This document shows, piece after piece, positions 29,467 to 38,372 of a stretch of DNA of 64,000 bases (its first letter is position 1; the number at the start of each line of letters is the position of its first letter). The notes below the pieces were generated by a model, which had not been told where the DNA came from, made no database searches, and saw only the letters and a program-made list of their open reading frames with translations. The DNA comes from Clostridium zeae (lineage in GTDB: Bacteria; Bacillota; Clostridia; Clostridiales; Clostridiaceae). A program made the translations under genes and the position numbers. The DNA lies in contig NZ_BMBA01000001.1 in NCBI RefSeq assembly GCF_017312485.1, forward strand, positions 186,001 to 250,000, given 5' to 3'.

Positions 29467-29496
29467 TTAATGCACCTCCAAAATTAATCTACTTAG

Positions 29497-29525
29497 ATAA
29501 TATTATATATATTCGACATCGTCAA
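29497..29525 (-). promoter_or_regulatory. Sigma-A type promoter for acpP
   Basis: Minus strand -35 TTGACG (29520-29525), 17-nt spacer, -10 TATTAT (29497-29502). It lies in the plsX-acpP spacer. Confidence 0.65.
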
Positions 29526-29577
29526 TATATCTCTAAGCATATTTGTAATAAAATATTATTTTATATTAAAAATAATA

Positions 29578-30585
29578 TTAGTTTTTATCGTTAGTATTAG
29601 TTTCAAGTTCAGCTTTAAGCTTTGCAAGTGTATCATTAACATAAAACGTTCTTGCTTGCTTTATAGCGTTCTTAAAAGCCCTTGCATCTGAGCTTCCATG
29701 AGCTTTGATGCATATTCCATCAACGCCTAAAAATGGAGCCCCTCCATATTCCTTGTAATCAAATTTATTTTTTAATGATTTTATTACAGGGAGAATAAAT
29801 AATGCACCAATTTTAGTAATTATTGATGATGTAATTTCGGATTTTATAGTTCCAAGAAGATTTGAAGCAACCCCTTCGTACATTTTAAGAACTGTATTTC
29901 CTACAAATCCGTCACAAACAACAACATTTACATCTCCATTTGTGATATCTCTAGGCTCTATATTTCCTACAAAATTAAGATTAGATTCTTTCAAAAGTGA
30001 ATAAGTCTCTTTTGTAAGTTCGTTACCTTTCTCTTCTTCTGCACCAATATTAACTAATGCAACTGTAGGATTGGATACCTTAATTACGTTTTCATAATAT
30101 ACTTTACCCATAATTGCAAACTGCTTTAAGTATTGTGGTTTACAATCAACATTTGCTCCAGCATCAACAACCACAAAAGGCCCATTCATTCCTGGCATAA
30201 TAGGTGATAATGCAGGTCTTTCAATGCCTTTTATTCTACCAATAACTAAAGTACACCCTGCAAGGAATGCTCCAGTACTTCCAGCTGAAATTACTGCATC
30301 ACACTCTTTATCTTTTACAAGTTTTAAAGCTTTATTCAAAGTGGAATCCTTTTTCTTTCTTAAAGCCATAACTGGATGCTCATTAGTACCAATTACTTCA
30401 GCAGCATTTATTATTTTTACTCTTGAATTATCGTATTGATATTTACTTAATTCACTTTTTAGTTTTTCTTCAGGTCCAGTAATTAAGATTTCAATATCTT
30501 CAAACTCTTTTAGAGCTTCAACACATCCTTGTACTATAGCAACAGGAGAATTATCTCCACCCATACCATCAATAGCTATTCTCAT
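29578..30585 (-). CDS. plsX: Phosphate acyltransferase PlsX
   Basis: Makes acyl-phosphate from acyl-ACP for PlsY in phospholipid synthesis; peripheral membrane enzyme. The start is ATG 30585 with AAGGGGTG upstream, giving [14 protein letters not shown] and 335 residues; the longer frame begins with an unsupported TTG. Motifs [11 protein letters not shown] and [12 protein letters not shown] are intact. In many Firmicutes fapR precedes plsX; here it does not, and rpmF-yceD lie upstream instead. Confidence 0.96.
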   Translation of the reverse strand: MRIAIDGMGGDNSPVAIVQGCVEALKEFEDIEILITGPEEKLKSELSKYQYDNSRVKIINAAEVIGTNEHPVMALRKKKDSTLNKALKLVKDKECDAVISAGSTGAFLAGCTLVIGRIKGIERPALSPIMPGMNGPFVVVDAGANVDCKPQYLKQFAIMGKVYYENVIKVSNPTVALVNIGAEEEKGNELTKETYSLLKESNLNFVGNIEPRDITNGDVNVVVCDGFVGNTVLKMYEGVASNLLGTIKSEITSSIITKIGALFILPVIKSLKNKFDYKEYGGAPFLGVDGICIKAHGSSDARAFKNAIKQARTFYVNDTLAKLKAELETNTNDKN

Positions 30586-30971
30586 TTTATCACCCCTTTG
30601 TAAAATATAATTCAATTTAGAATCTTAATATTTTATATTTACATATTTGCTGCAGAATCAGGATAAATATAATCTCTTGACTCTAACATGCTTTATTAAT
30701 AATATTCTTATACTTTAATTTCACTTACAACATTAGGATAATATAGATGAATCACTACATACTTAAATTTATATTTTCAGAACTCCCTCAGAATCCATAG
30801 GAGTTTTGAAAATAGATTTTGGATTGAAGTGGTCCATCTTTATTAAAATCAAACAACTGATACATGGTGGAACTCAGTAAAATGACTTTAACAAAAATAA
30901 GCTTTATATGGTTTAAAAACTTTAATTAATATTTTATTACATATAAAGAAAAGAAAGTCAATTGACTTTCT
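30586..30971. other. Intergenic region between plsX and rpmF
   Basis: A 386 bp AT-rich gap with no credible gene. It contains the plsX promoter region (not confidently placed), family C copy C2 (30742-30842) and the rpmF terminator (30944-30973). Confidence 0.7.
30742..30842. repeat. Family C inverted-repeat element, copy C2
   Basis: Homologous to C1 at 10096. It has outer arms GATGAATCACT (30746-30756) and AGTGGTCCATC (30828-30838), ten of eleven pairs including one wobble. The inner stem is 15 bp, TATTTTCAGAACTCC (30772-30786) with GGAGTTTTGAAAATA (30800-30814), around a 13-nt loop. The loop sequence CTCAGAA..CC.TA and the right end GAAGTGGT..(CA)..TCTTTAT match C1. Confidence 0.7.
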
Positions 30972-30973
30972 TT
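30944..30973 (-). terminator. rpmF terminator
   Basis: Perfect 24-bp palindrome at 30950-30973 (arms AAAGAAAGTCAA and complement), followed on the minus strand by TTCTTTATATG. It overlaps the rpmF stop codon. Confidence 0.75.
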
Positions 30974-31154
30974 ATTGTTCTGAAGCAACTACTTCTTTAC
31001 CCTTGTAATGTCCACAGCTCTTACAAACTCTGTGAGCTAATTTCATTTCATGGCATTGAGGACATTCTACAATACCAGGTATGCTTAACTTAAAAGTTTG
31101 AGCTCTTCTTGAATCTCTCTTTGCTCTGTATGTTTTTCTAGCAGGATTTCCCAT
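30972..31154 (-). CDS. rpmF: 50S ribosomal protein L32
   Basis: 60-residue protein beginning [17 protein letters not shown]. Four cysteines in CPQCHEM and CKSCGHY form a zinc ribbon, so this is the zinc-binding C+ form. ATG with AGGAGGTG. It is 12 bp after the yceD-family gene, the near-universal pairing. Confidence 0.98.
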   Translation of the reverse strand: MGNPARKTYRAKRDSRRAQTFKLSIPGIVECPQCHEMKLAHRVCKSCGHYKGKEVVASEQ

Positions 31155-31166
31155 AATTACACCTCC

Positions 31167-31664
31167 TTATTTGCTAAACAAATCATTCAATTTAGCCAAT
31201 CTAATGTCAATATCATTGTTGTCACAGCTACATTGCTTTTTGTTTAGGTTCGTTCCACATTGCTGACACAGACCTTTACAACTTTCATTGCAAAGTCTTT
31301 TTATAGGCAAGGCTGATATAATATTGTTAACAATTATTTCTGTGATATCTATTGTATCACTATCAACGAAGATAAGATCATCATCTTCATCTGATAAATT
31401 ATTTGTAAATCTCTCATTAACACTAATGTGTATTGGATATGAGAAGATTTCTAAGCATCTTGAACAAGAAAGTTCTAAAACTGTCTCAACATTTACATCT
31501 AGCTCTAACAACCCTTCATTAAAAGAGAACTTACCCTTCACCTTTACAGGTTCAACAGCTTTTATTGATTCACCTTCATAATTAAAGGTATCTAGATCTA
31601 ATGTAAAGTCTAAAGGCTTTACTCTTTCTCTCTTGCTAATTAAATCTGAAAATTGTAGTATCAT
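31167..31664 (-). CDS. YceD family protein (DUF177)
   Basis: 165-residue DUF177 protein, thought to be involved in 23S rRNA accumulation or ribosome assembly in several bacteria. The core cysteine pair LSCSRCLEIF and a C-terminal cysteine cluster (CNESCKGLCQQCG, then CSC) are visible and may bind metal. ATG start with GGAG. It is preceded by a consensus promoter and a strong 9-bp hairpin in the leader, and followed by rpmF. Confidence 0.92.
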   Translation of the reverse strand: MILQFSDLISKRERVKPLDFTLDLDTFNYEGESIKAVEPVKVKGKFSFNEGLLELDVNVETVLELSCSRCLEIFSYPIHISVNERFTNNLSDEDDDLIFVDSDTIDITEIIVNNIISALPIKRLCNESCKGLCQQCGTNLNKKQCSCDNNDIDIRLAKLNDLFSK

Positions 31665-31687
31665 ATGTACAACTCCACTTCATGCCT

Positions 31688-31708
31688 AAGAATGGCACAG
31701 CCATTCTT
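31688..31708 (-). promoter_or_regulatory. Hairpin in the yceD-rpmF leader
   Basis: Perfect 9-bp stem AAGAATGGC (31688-31696) / GCCATTCTT (31700-31708) with a 3-nt loop, 24 bp before the yceD start and downstream of its promoter. No T run follows, so it is more likely an mRNA stability or translational element than a terminator. Confidence 0.55.
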
Positions 31709-31745
31709 ACAGCAGAATTAGTAATTTTTACTGACAACACAATTT

Positions 31746-31774
31746 ATTATATAAACATGACTTTTAAAAGTCAA
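31746..31774 (-). promoter_or_regulatory. Sigma-A promoter for yceD-rpmF
   Basis: Minus strand -35 TTGACT (31769-31774), 17-nt spacer, -10 TATAAT (31746-31751). It starts only about 13 bp after the ackA stop codon. Confidence 0.75.
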
Positions 31775-31786
31775 GAAATTTATTTT

Positions 31787-32983
31787 TTATTTTCTAACAA
31801 GCTCCAAAGTATCCTTAGCTATCATCATTTCTTCATCAGTAGGTATTACAAACACCTTAACCTTTGAACCATCTTTACTTACTTCAGCAATTTTACCTCT
31901 AACGTTGTTTTTAGCTGGATCTATCTCTACTCCAAGGAACTCTAAACCTTCACATGATTTTAGTCTTGTAATAGGATCATTTTCTCCTACACCAGCAGTA
32001 AATACAACTACATCAAGGCCACCCATAGCAGCAGCATATGAGCCAATGTATTTTCTTACTCTATATTGGAATATGTCTAAAGCTAATTGAGCTCTAACAT
32101 TACCATTTGCAGCAGCAGTTTCAATATCTCTAAAATCACTACTTACACCTGAAATACCCAATACTCCTGATTGCTTATTTAATAATTCGTTAGTTTGTTC
32201 AACTGTATAGCCAAGTTCATCCATTATAAAAGTTACTACAGCTGGATCAAGATCTCCAGTTCTAGTACCCATTGCAACACCTTCTAATGGAGTAAATCCC
32301 ATAGATGTATCAATTGACTTACCATTCTTTATAGCAGTTAAACTTGAACCATTTCCTAAATGACAAGTTACTATCTTTAATTCGGATAAATCTTTACCCA
32401 TAACTTCTGCAACTTTAGCAGATACATACTTATGAGAAGTACCATGGAATCCGTATTTTCTTATATTATGTTCTTTATATAATTCATATGGCAAAGCATA
32501 TAAGAATGCCTTGTCTGGCATTGTTTGATGGAAAGCTGTATCAAAAACAACTGCCATTGGCGTATTAGGCATTAGAACTTTACAAGCATCTATTCCTATT
32601 AGGTTTGGCGGATTATGAAGTGGAGCAAGTTTAATACACTCTTCCAAATATTTCATAACTTCGTCATCTATAAGAACCGAACTTGAATACTTTTCACCAC
32701 CATGAACAACTCTATGTCCTACTGCAGATATTTCATCCATTGACTTTAGTACACCATTATCTTTATCTACAAGTGCATCTAGAACCAACTTTATTGCATC
32801 CTTGTGGTCATTCATTTTTTGTTCTACTACGTATTTGTCTTTACCTTCTACTTTTTGAGTAAGTATTGATCCTTCAATTCCTATTCTTTCAACAAGTCCT
32901 TTTGCTAAAACTTCTTCTTTACTCATATCGATTAACTGATACTTTAAAGATGAACTTCCACAATTAATTACTAATATGTTCAT
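31787..32983 (-). CDS. ackA: Acetate kinase
   Basis: Converts acetyl-phosphate and ADP to acetate and ATP, a main energy step in fermenting clostridia. 398 residues with [10 protein letters not shown] near the N-terminus, [17 protein letters not shown] and [11 protein letters not shown] start with AGGAGG. It is 30 bp after pta, forming a pta-ackA operon. No clear terminator separates it from the yceD promoter. Confidence 0.98.
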   Translation of the reverse strand: MNILVINCGSSSLKYQLIDMSKEEVLAKGLVERIGIEGSILTQKVEGKDKYVVEQKMNDHKDAIKLVLDALVDKDNGVLKSMDEISAVGHRVVHGGEKYSSSVLIDDEVMKYLEECIKLAPLHNPPNLIGIDACKVLMPNTPMAVVFDTAFHQTMPDKAFLYALPYELYKEHNIRKYGFHGTSHKYVSAKVAEVMGKDLSELKIVTCHLGNGSSLTAIKNGKSIDTSMGFTPLEGVAMGTRTGDLDPAVVTFIMDELGYTVEQTNELLNKQSGVLGISGVSSDFRDIETAAANGNVRAQLALDIFQYRVRKYIGSYAAAMGGLDVVVFTAGVGENDPITRLKSCEGLEFLGVEIDPAKNNVRGKIAEVSKDGSKVKVFVIPTDEEMMIAKDTLELVRK

Positions 32984-33013
32984 TTCTATTCCTCCTAAAA
33001 TGATTAAAATGTT

Positions 33014-34015
33014 CTATTTATCTAACTGTGCTTGAACAGCAGTAAGTGCAACTACATTTACAATATCATCTGAACTACAACCTCTAGATAAGTCATTTAT
33101 TGGCTTATCAAAACCTTGACAGATTGGTCCAATTGCTTCTGCATTAGCAAATCTTTGCACAAGTTTATAACCTATATTTCCAGCTTGAAGATCTGGGAAT
33201 ATAAGAACATTAGCTTTACCAGCTACATCACTATTAGGAGCCTTTTGACTCGCAACTTTTTCAACTATAGCTGCATCTAATTGCATTTCCCCGTCTATTA
33301 ATAGATCAGGTCTTAATTCTTTAGCTTTTTCAGTTGCAGCTCTAACTTTATCTACAACCTCATGATCTGCTGATCCCATTGTTGAGAATGAAAGCATAGC
33401 AACCTTAGGCTCTATCTTACATAATTTTTTTGCTGTATCAGCTGTTGCTATTGCAATAGCTGCAAGTTGCTCTGAGCTTGGGCTTGGATTAACAGCACAA
33501 TCTGAGAATAAAAGCATTCCTTCTTCACCATATTTAGAACCTGGTACCATCATAATGAAGAAACTTGATACAACAGAAACTCCTGGTGCAGTCTTAATTA
33601 TTTGAAGGCCTGGTCTTAATAAATCTCCAGTAGTATGTACAGCACCTGAAACCATACCATCTGCATCTCCAACCTTCACCATCATTGTACCAAAATATAA
33701 TGGATCTCTTACAATCTTTCCAGCCTTCTCGATTGTCATACCTTTACTTTTTCTAAGCTCATAAAATTCATTTACATAAACTTCAAGCTTATCTGAAGTT
33801 TCCGGATCAGCTATATTTATTCCTGTTAGATCAACACCCAAATCTGCGGCTTTACTTCTAATCACTGATTCAGATCCTACTAAAGTTACCTCTGCTAATC
33901 CATTTTCTTTAATTCTTTGAGATGCTACGAGTGTTCTCTCTTCATCTCCCTCAGGTAGCACAATTTTCTTTATATCTTTTTGTGCCATATCCCAAATTTG
34001 CTTCATAAGTTCCAT
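33014..34015 (-). CDS. pta: Phosphate acetyltransferase
   Basis: Converts acetyl-CoA and phosphate to acetyl-phosphate. 333 residues of the short (catalytic domain only) form, beginning MELMKQIWDMAQKD, with VLPEGDEERT, GMVSGAVHTTGD and PGSKYGEEGMLLFSDCAVNP. Two ATGs (34021 and 34015) share one AAAGGAG; the second has the better spacing. It lies just before ackA and divergent from tmcAL. Confidence 0.97.
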   Translation of the reverse strand: MELMKQIWDMAQKDIKKIVLPEGDEERTLVASQRIKENGLAEVTLVGSESVIRSKAADLGVDLTGINIADPETSDKLEVYVNEFYELRKSKGMTIEKAGKIVRDPLYFGTMMVKVGDADGMVSGAVHTTGDLLRPGLQIIKTAPGVSVVSSFFIMMVPGSKYGEEGMLLFSDCAVNPSPSSEQLAAIAIATADTAKKLCKIEPKVAMLSFSTMGSADHEVVDKVRAATEKAKELRPDLLIDGEMQLDAAIVEKVASQKAPNSDVAGKANVLIFPDLQAGNIGYKLVQRFANAEAIGPICQGFDKPINDLSRGCSSDDIVNVVALTAVQAQLDK

Positions 34016-34058
34016 GTTCATTTCTCCTTTCAGTCGAACGGATAATATCTACTATACT

Positions 34059-34088
34059 AATATACTCCTAAATTAGAGTAGATTTCAA
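34059..34088 (-). promoter_or_regulatory. Candidate promoter for pta-ackA
   Basis: Minus strand -35 TTGAAA (34083-34088), 18-nt spacer, -10 TATATT (34059-34064), about 45 bp before the pta start. Confidence 0.5.
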
Positions 34089-34229
34089 CACATAAAGCCA
34101 AAAACATAGTAGTTCTTATATTTGAATAATTAATAATAATCTGACATTTCATTTTTTTTAATACTTTATTTATTCTATCCAATGTTTGGTGTATTATATA
34201 TCTATAATTTAATAAAGGATGGTTTTATT

Positions 34230-35459
34230 ATGAATATTGTTGGAATAGTAACTGAATATAACCCGTTTCATAATGGACATAAACTACATCTTGAACAGAC
34301 AAAGAAGCTAACTAATGCCGATGGTGTCATATGTGTGATGAGCGGAAATTTTGTTCAGAGAGGACTACCTTCAATTCTAGATAAATGGACTCGAGCTCAA
34401 ATTGCTGTTCTTAATGGAGTTGACTTAGTGATAGAACTCCCTACAATATTTTCTGTATCTTCAGCTGAATTTTTTGCAAAAGGAGCTATAGATATTTTAA
34501 ATCAAACATCAGTAGTTAATTCCGTATGTTTTGGAAGTGAAGTTGGAGAAATAGAACTAATTATGAAGGTGGCAAAAATATTATCATATGAATCAGATGA
34601 GTTTAAATACTTATTACGAAATCATTTAAACCTAGGTAAATCATATGTAAAAGCACGTTCTGAAGCTTTGCTAGAGTATTTTAAAAAATATGATAATTTA
34701 AATTTAAACACAGAGGAATTCGAAAACTTCTTAAATTCCTCAAATAATATTCTAGGTATAGAGTACTGCAAAAGTATAATTAAATCAGAAAGTAGTATTA
34801 ATCCAATAACTATTAAAAGGATAGGTTCCTCGTATAATGATATAAACCTTTCAAGTAGTTTTGCAAGTGCCACTGCAATAAGAGAACAACTTTATAAAGA
34901 TTTTTCAATTGATGAACTTTATAAATATATGCCTGATACATCTATCCAAACAATAAATGAAAAGAGGAAGAATTCAAATAATTTTCCATCAAATGACGAC
35001 TTCCTTAAGTATATAAGATATAAAATCACAACCAATCCAGGTTCATTTTCTAAGCTTCCAGATAACATGGAAGGTTTGGAAAATAAATTCATCAAAGAAA
35101 TTACGAAAGCAAAATCTACTGATGAGCTTATAATGTTAGTTAAGAGTAAAAGATATACCTATACAAGACTTTCAAGACTTATATGTCAATATTTTATAGG
35201 CTTTGAAAACTATGATATTCAGACTTTGAGAACTTCAAAACCAAATTATCTAAGAGTACTCGGATTAAACAATGTTGGTGCACAAATAGTAAAAGAAATA
35301 AAGAAAAAGTCAGAAATAAATATAATAAATAAGATGCCAAAACAAATTGACGATTCAATGCTAGAAATTGATTTAAGGGCCACAAATGCATATTCGCTTA
35401 TAAATTCCATTATTCCAGTTAATGCAGATTATCTAATTAGTCCTTTTGTACATAAATAA
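34230..35459 (+). CDS. tmcAL: tRNA(Met) cytidine acetate ligase TmcAL
   Basis: Family shown in Bacillus to form N4-acetylcytidine at the elongator tRNA-Met wobble position from acetate and ATP. The nucleotidyltransferase motif NPFHNGH is near the N-terminus, followed by SGNFVQRGLPSILDKWTRAQ. The start is ATG 34230 (MNIVGIVTEYNPF) with AAAGGATGG; the 16-codon extension upstream is rejected. 409 residues. It is divergent from pta-ackA, whose product acetate is its substrate. ylbJ follows on the same strand. Confidence 0.93.
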   Translation: MNIVGIVTEYNPFHNGHKLHLEQTKKLTNADGVICVMSGNFVQRGLPSILDKWTRAQIAVLNGVDLVIELPTIFSVSSAEFFAKGAIDILNQTSVVNSVCFGSEVGEIELIMKVAKILSYESDEFKYLLRNHLNLGKSYVKARSEALLEYFKKYDNLNLNTEEFENFLNSSNNILGIEYCKSIIKSESSINPITIKRIGSSYNDINLSSSFASATAIREQLYKDFSIDELYKYMPDTSIQTINEKRKNSNNFPSNDDFLKYIRYKITTNPGSFSKLPDNMEGLENKFIKEITKAKSTDELIMLVKSKRYTYTRLSRLICQYFIGFENYDIQTLRTSKPNYLRVLGLNNVGAQIVKEIKKKSEINIINKMPKQIDDSMLEIDLRATNAYSLINSIIPVNADYLISPFVHK

Positions 35460-35497
35460 TATTAAAATCTTTCAATACAATTCTAGAATAAAAACAT

Positions 35498-35550
35498 AAA
35501 AAAATACTATATATGAGATAAGGGGGGAATCTCATGTATAGTATTTTTTT
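35498..35550 (+). terminator. Terminator-like hairpin enclosing the ylbJ start
   Basis: A 22-bp near-perfect stem (35498-35519 with 35529-35550, one wobble pair) closes a 9-nt loop AAGGGGGGA (35520-35528). The 3' arm ends in seven T residues, as in an intrinsic terminator for tmcAL. The loop is the ylbJ Shine-Dalgarno, and the ylbJ ATG (35534-35536) lies in the 3' arm. Confidence 0.8.
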
Positions 35551-36691
35551 ATTGCTTATAGCCTCAGCTTTATTAGTATTCATGCTGTTAAAGCTTAATT
35601 TTAATAGGACAAGCACCTTTGTAACTTTATCCTTAACAATATTAATATTCTATTTTGTGGTAAATCCGAAAAGTTGTATGGAAGCAGCTCTACAAGGCGC
35701 ACAATTATTTATAAAAGCCATCTTGCCTTCTTTGTTTCCATTTATGGTTATCTGCAATCTTCTTATTGCTTTTGATGGAATATCTATATATTCGAAATTG
35801 TTAGGCCCAATTTTATGTAGGCCTCTAAGATTAAGTAAAAACTGTAGCTTCGCTATTGTTGCAAGTATGTTATGTGGTTATCCTCTTGGCGCAAAATACA
35901 GTTCTGAGCTCTATGATAATGGCTATATAGATGAATTTGAATTCAAAAGACTTTTAAACATAGCATCTAATGCAGGACCATTATTCATATTAGGATCTGT
36001 GGCTAGTTCAATGCTAAACAACATCTATTACGGTTATATAATACTCGCTGCAAACTACTTATCGTTTTTTATAATTGGCTTATTTTCAAAAAGCAAAGCT
36101 AATCCTAAAAGATTAAATTTCAACCCAGCACCTAAAAACATTAATATAGGTGAAGCTTTTAAGGCATCTATTAACGACGGTATAAATGGTACTCTGATGG
36201 TGGGAGGCTATGTAATTATTTTTGCAGTATTAATCGCCATAATAAAAAATAATGCTATTACAAGCATTATTTCTAACAGTGTATCTAATATGAATTTAAA
36301 TAGCGAATTGTTATCAGCTTTATTTCTAGGCAGTTTAGACTTAACTAACGGATGTTATATTATAACAAGCAGCACTTTATCTATAACAATAAAATTATGC
36401 CTCATAAGCTTTTTTTGCTGCTTTGGAGGATTTTCAATTATTGCACAAACACATGCTTTTTTTTATAAATATGATATCTCTGTAAAAAAGTATTTTATCA
36501 TTAAATTCTTACAAGGATTGATAGGAGTAATCGTTACATTCCTTCTATGTACTATATTCATCACTACAATACCTACGTTCAGCACAAATTCTCTAGTAGG
36601 TCTTAACAACCAAATTTGGCTACCATACTTAATATTTATGATATTGACAATAATTTGTCTAAGTATAAAAAAATTATTTAATGCTGCGTAG
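35534..36691 (+). CDS. ylbJ: Sporulation integral membrane protein YlbJ
   Basis: Polytopic membrane protein of 385 residues with about eight to ten hydrophobic segments. The nucleoside-gate type motifs LPSLFPFMVICNLL, MLCGYPLGAKYS and SNAGPLFILGSVASS match YlbJ, which in Bacillus is made in the mother cell under sigma E and is needed for proper spores. The ATG lies inside a long hairpin whose loop holds the Shine-Dalgarno. It is convergent with the coiled-coil gene (18 bp overlap of 3' ends). Confidence 0.9.
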   Translation: MYSIFLLLIASALLVFMLLKLNFNRTSTFVTLSLTILIFYFVVNPKSCMEAALQGAQLFIKAILPSLFPFMVICNLLIAFDGISIYSKLLGPILCRPLRLSKNCSFAIVASMLCGYPLGAKYSSELYDNGYIDEFEFKRLLNIASNAGPLFILGSVASSMLNNIYYGYIILAANYLSFFIIGLFSKSKANPKRLNFNPAPKNINIGEAFKASINDGINGTLMVGGYVIIFAVLIAIIKNNAITSIISNSVSNMNLNSELLSALFLGSLDLTNGCYIITSSTLSITIKLCLISFFCCFGGFSIIAQTHAFFYKYDISVKKYFIIKFLQGLIGVIVTFLLCTIFITTIPTFSTNSLVGLNNQIWLPYLIFMILTIICLSIKKLFNAA

Positions 36692-37213
36692 TTCCTTAAT
36701 ATTTTCTCTTATAGTAACAGCAGTTTTGTTCATATCGTCATTCATATTAGTGGCTAAAGTTTCTACATTAGTTTTAATTATGTTTAAAATCTCATTTGTT
36801 TTAACTTCTATTTCTTTTTCAAGTTGACTCAATATTTCATCTGCATAATCTCTAGCACCTATTCTAATAGCTTTAGCTTCTCTTTGAGCTGAAGCTATTA
36901 CTTCTTGTGCTCTGATGTTTGCTTCTTTTACTATATCATGATTTTCAACCTGTTTCTTTAAAAGATCCATTGTCTGCTTTTTAACAGACTCATATTCTTT
37001 TTGAGCTTCTCCTAAAATTCTTTCTCTTTCAGTCATAACCCATTGAGCTTTCTTAAATTCATCTGGTAAGTAATTTATAACTTGATCTACAACTTCTAGT
37101 ACTTCCTTCTTATCAACAACAACTTTACCAGTTATAGGAACCTTTGCTGCACTTTCAACTATATCTTGAAGATATTCAAGAAGCTCAATAACATTAACTT
37201 CCATCTTACTCAC
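36674..37213 (-). CDS. DivIVA-like coiled-coil protein of unknown role
   Basis: 179 residues, mostly charged helix with heptad-like spacing from about residue 60 to 175 (for example REAKAIRIGARDYADEILSQ). There is no membrane segment. The conserved N-terminus NVIELLEYLQDIVESAAKVP and its place next to coaD are typical of a clostridial family annotated variously as ATPase-like or DivIVA-like; no nucleotide motif is seen. The start is GTG at 37213 (GGGGG seven bases upstream) or ATG at 37204. It is 2 bp after coaD, hence coupled. Confidence 0.8.
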   Translation of the reverse strand: MSKMEVNVIELLEYLQDIVESAAKVPITGKVVVDKKEVLEVVDQVINYLPDEFKKAQWVMTERERILGEAQKEYESVKKQTMDLLKKQVENHDIVKEANIRAQEVIASAQREAKAIRIGARDYADEILSQLEKEIEVKTNEILNIIKTNVETLATNMNDDMNKTAVTIRENIKELRSIK

Positions 37214-37215
37214 CC

Positions 37216-37698
37216 TTATTCCCCCTTTATTCTACTTATAATATCAACGATAATCTCATCTGGAACTAATTCACGAATGCAACCACCGAATTTAGCAACT
37301 TGTTTTACTGCTGAACTACTCAAATATGAATATTGCGCATTAGTCATCATAAAAACAGTCTCAACTTCCGGATCTAATTTATTGTTCATCAATGCCATTT
37401 GAAATTCGTACTCAAAATCAGAAACTGCTCTCAATCCTTTTAAGATTACAGTAGCTTTCTTTTGTCTCATAAAGTCCACTAAAAGACCATTAAAGAATTC
37501 AACTCTTACATTTGAAAATTCTTTTGTAACTCTTTTTATTAATTCCACTCTTTCTTCTACCTTAAATAAGCCTTTTTTATCAACATTAACTAGTACGACA
37601 ACTATTACTTCATCAAAAACCTTAGCCCCTCTAGCAATAATATCAAGATGTCCATTAGTTATTGGGTCAAAGCTTCCAGGGTATACGGCAATCTTCAT
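37216..37698 (-). CDS. coaD: Phosphopantetheine adenylyltransferase
   Basis: Fourth step of coenzyme A synthesis, making dephospho-CoA from ATP and phosphopantetheine. 160 residues starting at ATG 37698 ([17 protein letters not shown]), with AGGAGGTC upstream; the 19-codon extension is rejected. The TNGH motif and C-terminal [13 protein letters not shown] are intact. One base separates it from the end of rsmD. Confidence 0.97.
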   Translation of the reverse strand: MKIAVYPGSFDPITNGHLDIIARGAKVFDEVIVVVLVNVDKKGLFKVEERVELIKRVTKEFSNVRVEFFNGLLVDFMRQKKATVILKGLRAVSDFEYEFQMALMNNKLDPEVETVFMMTNAQYSYLSSSAVKQVAKFGGCIRELVPDEIIVDIISRIKGE

Positions 37699-37699
37699 T

Positions 37700-38257
37700 T
37701 TAGACCTCCTTGTATTTATAAAAGACAACGGTTGTATTTCCATATTTTCTTTCATTAGTTATTTTAATTTTTTCACTACCTTGATATATTTCTTCACTTG
37801 TATCTATCTTAGTTACAATTATTCCATTCGGATCAAGTAATTTTCTATCCTCTACTATCTTTATCGCCTCAGGAATCATATTCTTTAGGTATGGTGGATC
37901 AATAAAAATAATATTAAATACCTTTCCCTTATCAGCCATAGAGTTTAAAGCACTGTATGCATCCATATTTAAAGAGAAGCAGAAATCATCAAATTTCAAA
38001 TTTTGAATATTCTCCCTTAAAACCGGATATGTTATCGGACTTTTATCAACTAAATAGCATTCTTTAGCACCTCTGCTTGCAGCTTCTAGCCCTAAGCTAC
38101 CAGTACCTGCAAATATATCAATTACAACAGCATCAGGAATATAAAATTGTATACTGCTGAACATAGCTTCTTTTATCCTATCTAATGTTGGTCTTGTATC
38201 GTATGTAGGTGGTGATAATAATTTTCTTCCTTTTGCTTTTCCTGCTATGATTCTCAT
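37700..38257 (-). CDS. rsmD: 16S rRNA (guanine966-N2)-methyltransferase RsmD
   Basis: Rossmann-fold SAM methyltransferase of 185 residues, methylating G966 in helix 31. Motif I is [19 protein letters not shown]; the catalytic FIDPPYLK (DPPY) follows. ATG start with GGAGGAC. It is placed between recG and coaD, as in many Firmicutes. Confidence 0.96.
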   Translation of the reverse strand: MRIIAGKAKGRKLLSPPTYDTRPTLDRIKEAMFSSIQFYIPDAVVIDIFAGTGSLGLEAASRGAKECYLVDKSPITYPVLRENIQNLKFDDFCFSLNMDAYSALNSMADKGKVFNIIFIDPPYLKNMIPEAIKIVEDRKLLDPNGIIVTKIDTSEEIYQGSEKIKITNERKYGNTTVVFYKYKEV

Positions 38258-38372
38258 TTGTATGTCCTCCCTAAATTAAGTAAATTTTATCATATAGATA
38301 AATAAATTAAAATGTTATTTAAATAAATAGCTATCTATCTGTAATCAGAAAAAAATATCTTTTTTAAAGTTT

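Noticed and set aside
31759-31772. ackA terminator at GACTTTTAAAAGTC
   Set aside because: Palindrome has no loop and no T run; it coincides with the spacer of the yceD promoter.
35457-35490. Sigma-E promoter for ylbJ
   Set aside because: TAATATT and AATACAAT are present but their spacing is about 10 nt, too short.
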